Source of the DNA: an uncultured Marinilabiliaceae bacterium
GTDB lineage: Bacteria; Bacteroidota; Bacteroidia; Bacteroidales; Marinilabiliaceae
Direction of reading: 5' to 3'
Assembly (NCBI GenBank): GCA_905235955.1
Contig: CAJONN010000034.1
Location: forward strand, 1-16,923
DNA: 16,923 bases
Shown here piece by piece: positions 14,205-16,923 of this stretch (position 1 is its first letter; each line of letters starts with the position of its first letter). The notes beneath the pieces are model-generated. The model saw only the letters and a list, made by a program, of their open reading frames with translations, was not told the DNA's origin and did not search any database. The position numbers were made by a program, and so were the translations under genes.

Positions 14205-15731
14205 TCACGCCTCTGTTTCGTTTTCGCGCAGATATGCTTGCACATTGGCTATGTCGGTATACTTTTCGGTGTCGGCACTGAAGGCGGGGAATATTTTGCG
14301 CACTTCGTCAAACACTTTTCGGCTTCCTTCAGCCATATCAGCATAGCATCCTAAGCTATCTATGGCTTGGCAGATGCTCATCAGGTGTATGGCTACTACT
14401 TGGTAGGCATTATCGACAACGTGCTTGGCAATGAGTGCTGAGTTGGTGCCCATGCTCACTATATCTTGGTTGTCGTTGTTGTTAGGAATGGAATGCACAT
14501 ACATTGGGTTTGAAAGTGTTTGACTTTCAGCTGTGGTTGATGTGGCTGTAAACTGGCAAGCTTGCATGCCATAGTTGAGTCCGAGTGTACCCAAATTGAC
14601 AAATGGTGGCAGTTGTTTGCCTTTGTATTCGATACCATTTATTTTGTCATGGAAGAGATAATTCATTTGTCGCTCGGCAAGCATTGTCATTTTAGCTACA
14701 GCTATTTTGAGCTTGTCCATTTCAAACGATATGTAGTCGCCATGGAAGTTGCCGCCATGGTATATGTTGCGCGAAACGGGGTCGACAATGGGGTTGTCGT
14801 CAGCAGAGTTTACTTCGTTGATGAGCACACGCTCGGCATTGCTGAGGGTTTCGAGTATGGGACCCATTATTTGTGGCACGCAACGCAACGAGTAGTAGGG
14901 CTGCACTTTACGGCGGAAGAGTGTTTCGCTATTGCCATTGTAGAGTTCGGCTTGTCGGTCGGCAAGCATTTGGCTACCTTGAGCCATATTGCGCATGATG
15001 GCAGCGGCTTGTTGTTGCCCGTCTTGACGGCGCACGCTATTGATTTCTGGTGCCAAAAAGTCGTCGTACGAACCAGCTATTTCGTTGGTCATAACTGATA
15101 GACGCATTATCCATTGTGCTATGCGCTTGGCATATATGAGATTGACGAGTCCGAGACCGGTCATCATGGCTGTACCATTCACTATTGAGAGTCCGTCGCG
15201 ACCGTGAATAGGCATAGGTTGCAAATTGGCTTGCTTGAGGGCTTGTGGCGTAGGCATGAGTTGGTTGTTGTAATAAACTTGTCCTTCGCCTATAAGTGTA
15301 AGTGCTATATGAGCCAGCTGCACAAGGTCGCCACTGGCACCAACGCTACCGTGTTGTGGCACGTAGGGTGTGATGCCTTTGTTGAGAAATGCTACTATCT
15401 GATCTACTACAGCCGGATGAATGCCGCTGCGACACTGCATGAAGGTCATGTAGCGCGATATGAGTGCGGCTCTGACGGCTATAATGGGCATAGGTTCGCC
15501 AGCACCTGATGAGTGTGAACGTATGATGTTGTATTGTAACTGCTGCAAATGTTCGTCGCTCACTCTGTATTGTGCCATTGGACCAAAGCCAGTGTTGATA
15601 CCGTAGATAACTTTGTCTTTTTTAAATTCTTCTAAGAAGTCGTAGCATTGTTGGAGTTCGTTGCGTTTTTCGGCAGAGATAACAATCTGCTTATTGTTGA
15701 ATAAAATGTCGTAGATTTCAGATAGTTGCAT
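14205..15731 (-). CDS. Aromatic amino acid ammonia-lyase, probably tyrosine ammonia-lyase
   Basis: The 508-residue protein belongs to the MIO-dependent lyases: the self-cyclising Ala-Ser-Gly is at 132-134 (GASGDLVQLAH), with catalytic Tyr43 in YGINTGFG, the YSLRCVPQ motif, SADDNPIVD and NNNDNQDIVSMG. Automatic annotation would call it HutH, and residues RSHSSG (71-76) contain the Ser-His pair of histidine lyases. However, as I recall it, the characterised Flavobacterium johnsoniae tyrosine ammonia-lyase shares this pair and also YGVNTGFGPMAQYR and the HGGNFHGDYIS block, and this protein matches it throughout. No hutU, hutI or hutG is near. Tyrosine lyase would give 4-coumarate, the usual starter of aryl polyenes and flexirubins, and the dar operon lies on the other side of secDF. 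Substrate choice remains inferred. Confidence 0.75.
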   Translation of the reverse strand: MQLSEIYDILFNNKQIVISAEKRNELQQCYDFLEEFKKDKVIYGINTGFGPMAQYRVSDEHLQQLQYNIIRSHSSGAGEPMPIIAVRAALISRYMTFMQCRSGIHPAVVDQIVAFLNKGITPYVPQHGSVGASGDLVQLAHIALTLIGEGQVYYNNQLMPTPQALKQANLQPMPIHGRDGLSIVNGTAMMTGLGLVNLIYAKRIAQWIMRLSVMTNEIAGSYDDFLAPEINSVRRQDGQQQAAAIMRNMAQGSQMLADRQAELYNGNSETLFRRKVQPYYSLRCVPQIMGPILETLSNAERVLINEVNSADDNPIVDPVSRNIYHGGNFHGDYISFEMDKLKIAVAKMTMLAERQMNYLFHDKINGIEYKGKQLPPFVNLGTLGLNYGMQACQFTATSTTAESQTLSNPMYVHSIPNNNDNQDIVSMGTNSALIAKHVVDNAYQVVAIHLMSICQAIDSLGCYADMAEGSRKVFDEVRKIFPAFSADTEKYTDIANVQAYLRENETEA

Positions 15732-15753
15732 AATGTTTTAAAGAATAGAATAT

Positions 15754-15787
15754 AAAAAAGGTGAACCTCTCAACTGAAAGGCTCACC
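15754..15787 (-). terminator. Rho-independent terminator after rpsP
   Basis: GGTGA (15760-15764) plus CCT (15766-15768) pair with AGG (15779-15781) plus TCACC (15783-15787), with one A/C mismatch; on the minus strand six T follow. It lies between the rpsP stop and the lyase ATG at 15731, leaving only 22 bases, so the lyase is probably expressed by partial read-through or from a promoter overlapping the hairpin. Confidence 0.8.
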
Positions 15788-15820
15788 CTAATACGGTTTG
15801 TGTCAGAAAAAACCTTGGGT

Positions 15821-16393
15821 TTATTCTGCTGCAGGAGCAGGTGCTTCTTCAGTAGCGGGTGCTTCTGTTTCAGCCTTAGCAGCTTCTGCCTCTGCTTTAG
15901 CAGCTGCTTCTGCAGCTTGCTTAGCTGCCTCTGCTTCTGCTTTTTTCTTTGCTACAGCTTCTGCACGATCTGCGTTTACTTTAGCTTCAGCTGTCTGACG
16001 AGCCTTTTTGTCAGCTTCTTTCTTGTCAGCAGCTTTCTTAGCTACGTTGTTCTTAGCTTCTTCTTTCTGCTGTTTCCAAGCGTTGAATTTCTCTTCAGCC
16101 TTAGCTTCATCAAACGCACCTTTCTTCACACCTTCGAGGAGGTGTTTCTTGAGCAATACGCCCTCTTTAGAGAGAAGGCTACGTGCTGTGTCGGTAGGTT
16201 GAGCACCATTGTTGAGCCACAAGATAGCTCTTTCTGCATTAATTTCGATAGTTGCAGGGTTGGTGTTCGGATTGTACGAGCCAATCTTTTCAATGAATTT
16301 GCCATCACGTGGCGATTTCGAATGGGCTACTACAATGTGATAGTAAGCGTAGCCTTTGTGTCCGTGTCTTGCGAGTCTAATTTTTACTGCCAT
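15821..16393 (-). CDS. rpsP: 30S ribosomal protein S16 with long C-terminal tail
   Basis: The first 85 or so residues are S16, a small-subunit assembly protein: [21 protein letters not shown] at the start, then [13 protein letters not shown] and [20 protein letters not shown]. Bacterial S16 usually has 80-90 residues; this one has 190. The extra 100 residues are a Lys/Glu then Ala/Glu-rich low-complexity tail ([20 protein letters not shown]), probably a long charged helix or disordered arm. Such tails are common in Bacteroidota S16. The usual partners rimM and trmD are not adjacent. The gene has a good -7 box upstream and a terminator downstream. Confidence 0.97.
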   Translation of the reverse strand: MAVKIRLARHGHKGYAYYHIVVAHSKSPRDGKFIEKIGSYNPNTNPATIEINAERAILWLNNGAQPTDTARSLLSKEGVLLKKHLLEGVKKGAFDEAKAEEKFNAWKQQKEEAKNNVAKKAADKKEADKKARQTAEAKVNADRAEAVAKKKAEAEAAKQAAEAAAKAEAEAAKAETEAPATEEAPAPAAE

Positions 16394-16458
16394 TTGGACT
16401 TTGTTGTTTTTAATGTATTAATAATTACCTACTTACAATCAACTCGTGATTGCGGGTG

Positions 16459-16466
16459 CAAAGGTA
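16459..16466 (-). promoter_or_regulatory. -7 promoter box of rpsP
   Basis: The minus strand reads TACCTTTGCACC, a perfect TAnnTTTG box, 65 bases before the rpsP ATG. A TTG lies upstream at slightly longer spacing than the 19-21 bases usual for -33. Confidence 0.6.
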
Positions 16467-16580
16467 ATTGTTTTTTTTGTAAAAACACACAACTCTTTCA
16501 TTCAAAAACTTTTACTTTTTTATTCATTCGTTGCGCCTGTGCCGAGGTTGCGAGCAATAATAAAAATATTATTATATACT

Positions 16581-16923
16581 TCATGCTCTGTTTTCTTTCG
16601 ATATTCGTTTTGTGACGTAACTTATTGATAGATTATAAGTTATATTGGCGGTATATTGCGTGTCGTTGTCGTTTGCGCTGCTATTGAGTGCCGTCAGACT
16701 GCAGTTGACGGAGTGGTATTTGAGGAACGAGAATATGAATGAGAGGCGCGAGTTGATGATGCGATAGTTGGTTTGCGCATCTACATTGCTATAGTTGACC
16801 GAGATGTTTGCTCTGAGTTTCTCAACGATGGGCACACCAGCCGAGGCGGTAAGTGTCAGCACGGTGCTTTCGGTTTCGGGCGTTGTGTTGTTGTTGTAGT
16901 TTGCGCCCACCGAGCCCGAAAGT
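16581..16923 (-). CDS. C-terminal end of a beta-strand-rich, probably outer-membrane protein (partial)
   Basis: The reading frame is open to the window edge and ends at 16581, so only the last 113 residues or so are visible. A GTG at 16910 is internal, not a start, because the frame continues upstream without a stop. The sequence shows alternating polar/hydrophobic strands separated by Asn/Thr/Ser-rich turns (STVLTLTASAGVPI, LRANISVNYSNVD, YTANITYNLSISYV), as in beta-barrel proteins, but it ends in a basic, non-strand tail (KRISKENRA) instead of the C-terminal aromatic residue usual for barrels. I cannot name a family. It is followed by a 187-base gap that holds the rpsP promoter. Confidence 0.6.
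   Translation of the reverse strand, partial: LSGSVGANYNNNTTPETESTVLTLTASAGVPIVEKLRANISVNYSNVDAQTNYRIINSRLSFIFSFLKYHSVNCSLTALNSSANDNDTQYTANITYNLSISYVTKRISKENRA

Noticed and set aside
14562..15509. Plus-strand frames of 178 and 101 codons opposite the lyase gene
   Set aside because: They lie wholly antisense to a strongly conserved gene and have no homology I recognise.
14205..15731. Histidine ammonia-lyase (hutH) of histidine degradation
   Set aside because: The fold and the Ser-His pair fit, but the overall match to flavobacterial tyrosine ammonia-lyase, the lack of other hut genes and the nearby dar operon favour a starter-unit lyase. Kept as the main alternative.
16506..16550. Possible fourth copy of the element (TTTTACTTTTTTA and CTGTGCCGAGG)
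   Set aside because: Only short, low-complexity words and CTGTGCCGA are shared, with no terminal repeat; this may be chance.
15761..16615. Plus-strand 284-codon frame rich in Cys, Phe and Ser
   Set aside because: It is the complement of the Ala/Lys/Glu-rich rpsP tail; its composition follows from that repeat and it is not a gene.
1..16923. CRISPR arrays, tRNA or rRNA genes, phage or transposase genes
   Set aside because: I looked on both strands and found no regularly spaced repeats, tRNA cloverleaf sequence or mobility protein.

Overview
Organism. The window looks like a member of the phylum Bacteroidota, most likely Bacteroidales; I cannot name a genus. Support: SecD and SecF are fused in one 991-residue protein, ribosomal protein S16 has the long Ala/Lys/Glu-rich tail common in this phylum, several genes have TAnnTTTG-type -7 promoter boxes, and Shine-Dalgarno sequences are weak. 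The DNA is moderately AT-rich. Every gene I accept is on the minus strand, so transcription runs from high to low coordinates.

Layout, in direction of transcription. 16923-13870: the 3' end of a probable beta-strand-rich envelope protein, rpsP, and an aromatic amino acid ammonia-lyase that resembles the tyrosine ammonia-lyases of Flavobacteria more than histidine-catabolic HutH. 13869-10894: secDF, with its own promoter and terminator. 10625-10071: a small secreted protein of unknown function. 9927-1516: a tight nine-gene biosynthetic operon, namely darA (flavodoxin-like), darB (KAS III-like), a small HTH-like protein, a BtrH-type acyltransferase, an ABC ATPase, an ABC-2 permease, an acyl carrier protein, a catalytically intact KAS I/II-type ketosynthase and a ketosynthase-like partner that has lost all its catalytic residues. 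1433-945: a second small secreted protein, possibly a distant relative of the one at 10625-10071. 820-176: a protein made only of the N-terminal half of S-adenosylhomocysteine hydrolase, with changed active-site residues.

How the genes may work together. DarA and DarB are the known dialkylresorcinol pair. An ACP, ketosynthase and chain-length-factor-like partner form the elongation core used for aryl polyenes, and a tyrosine ammonia-lyase would supply the 4-coumarate starter. Together this is the logic of flexirubin-type pigments, in which an aryl-polyene acid is esterified to a dialkylresorcinol. The usual ketoreductase, dehydratase, 4-coumarate-activating ligase, thioesterase and tailoring enzymes are not in the window. 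The system is therefore compact, split across the genome, or partly decayed.

Repeats. A roughly 309-bp MITE-like element with perfect 14-bp terminal inverted repeats and a 9-bp candidate target duplication sits between the ACP and ketosynthase genes, inside the operon. A second, inverted copy occupies the left edge of the window, immediately after the stop codon of the hydrolase-like gene. A degenerate relative lies between secDF and the lyase. I see no tRNA, rRNA, CRISPR array, transposase or phage gene.
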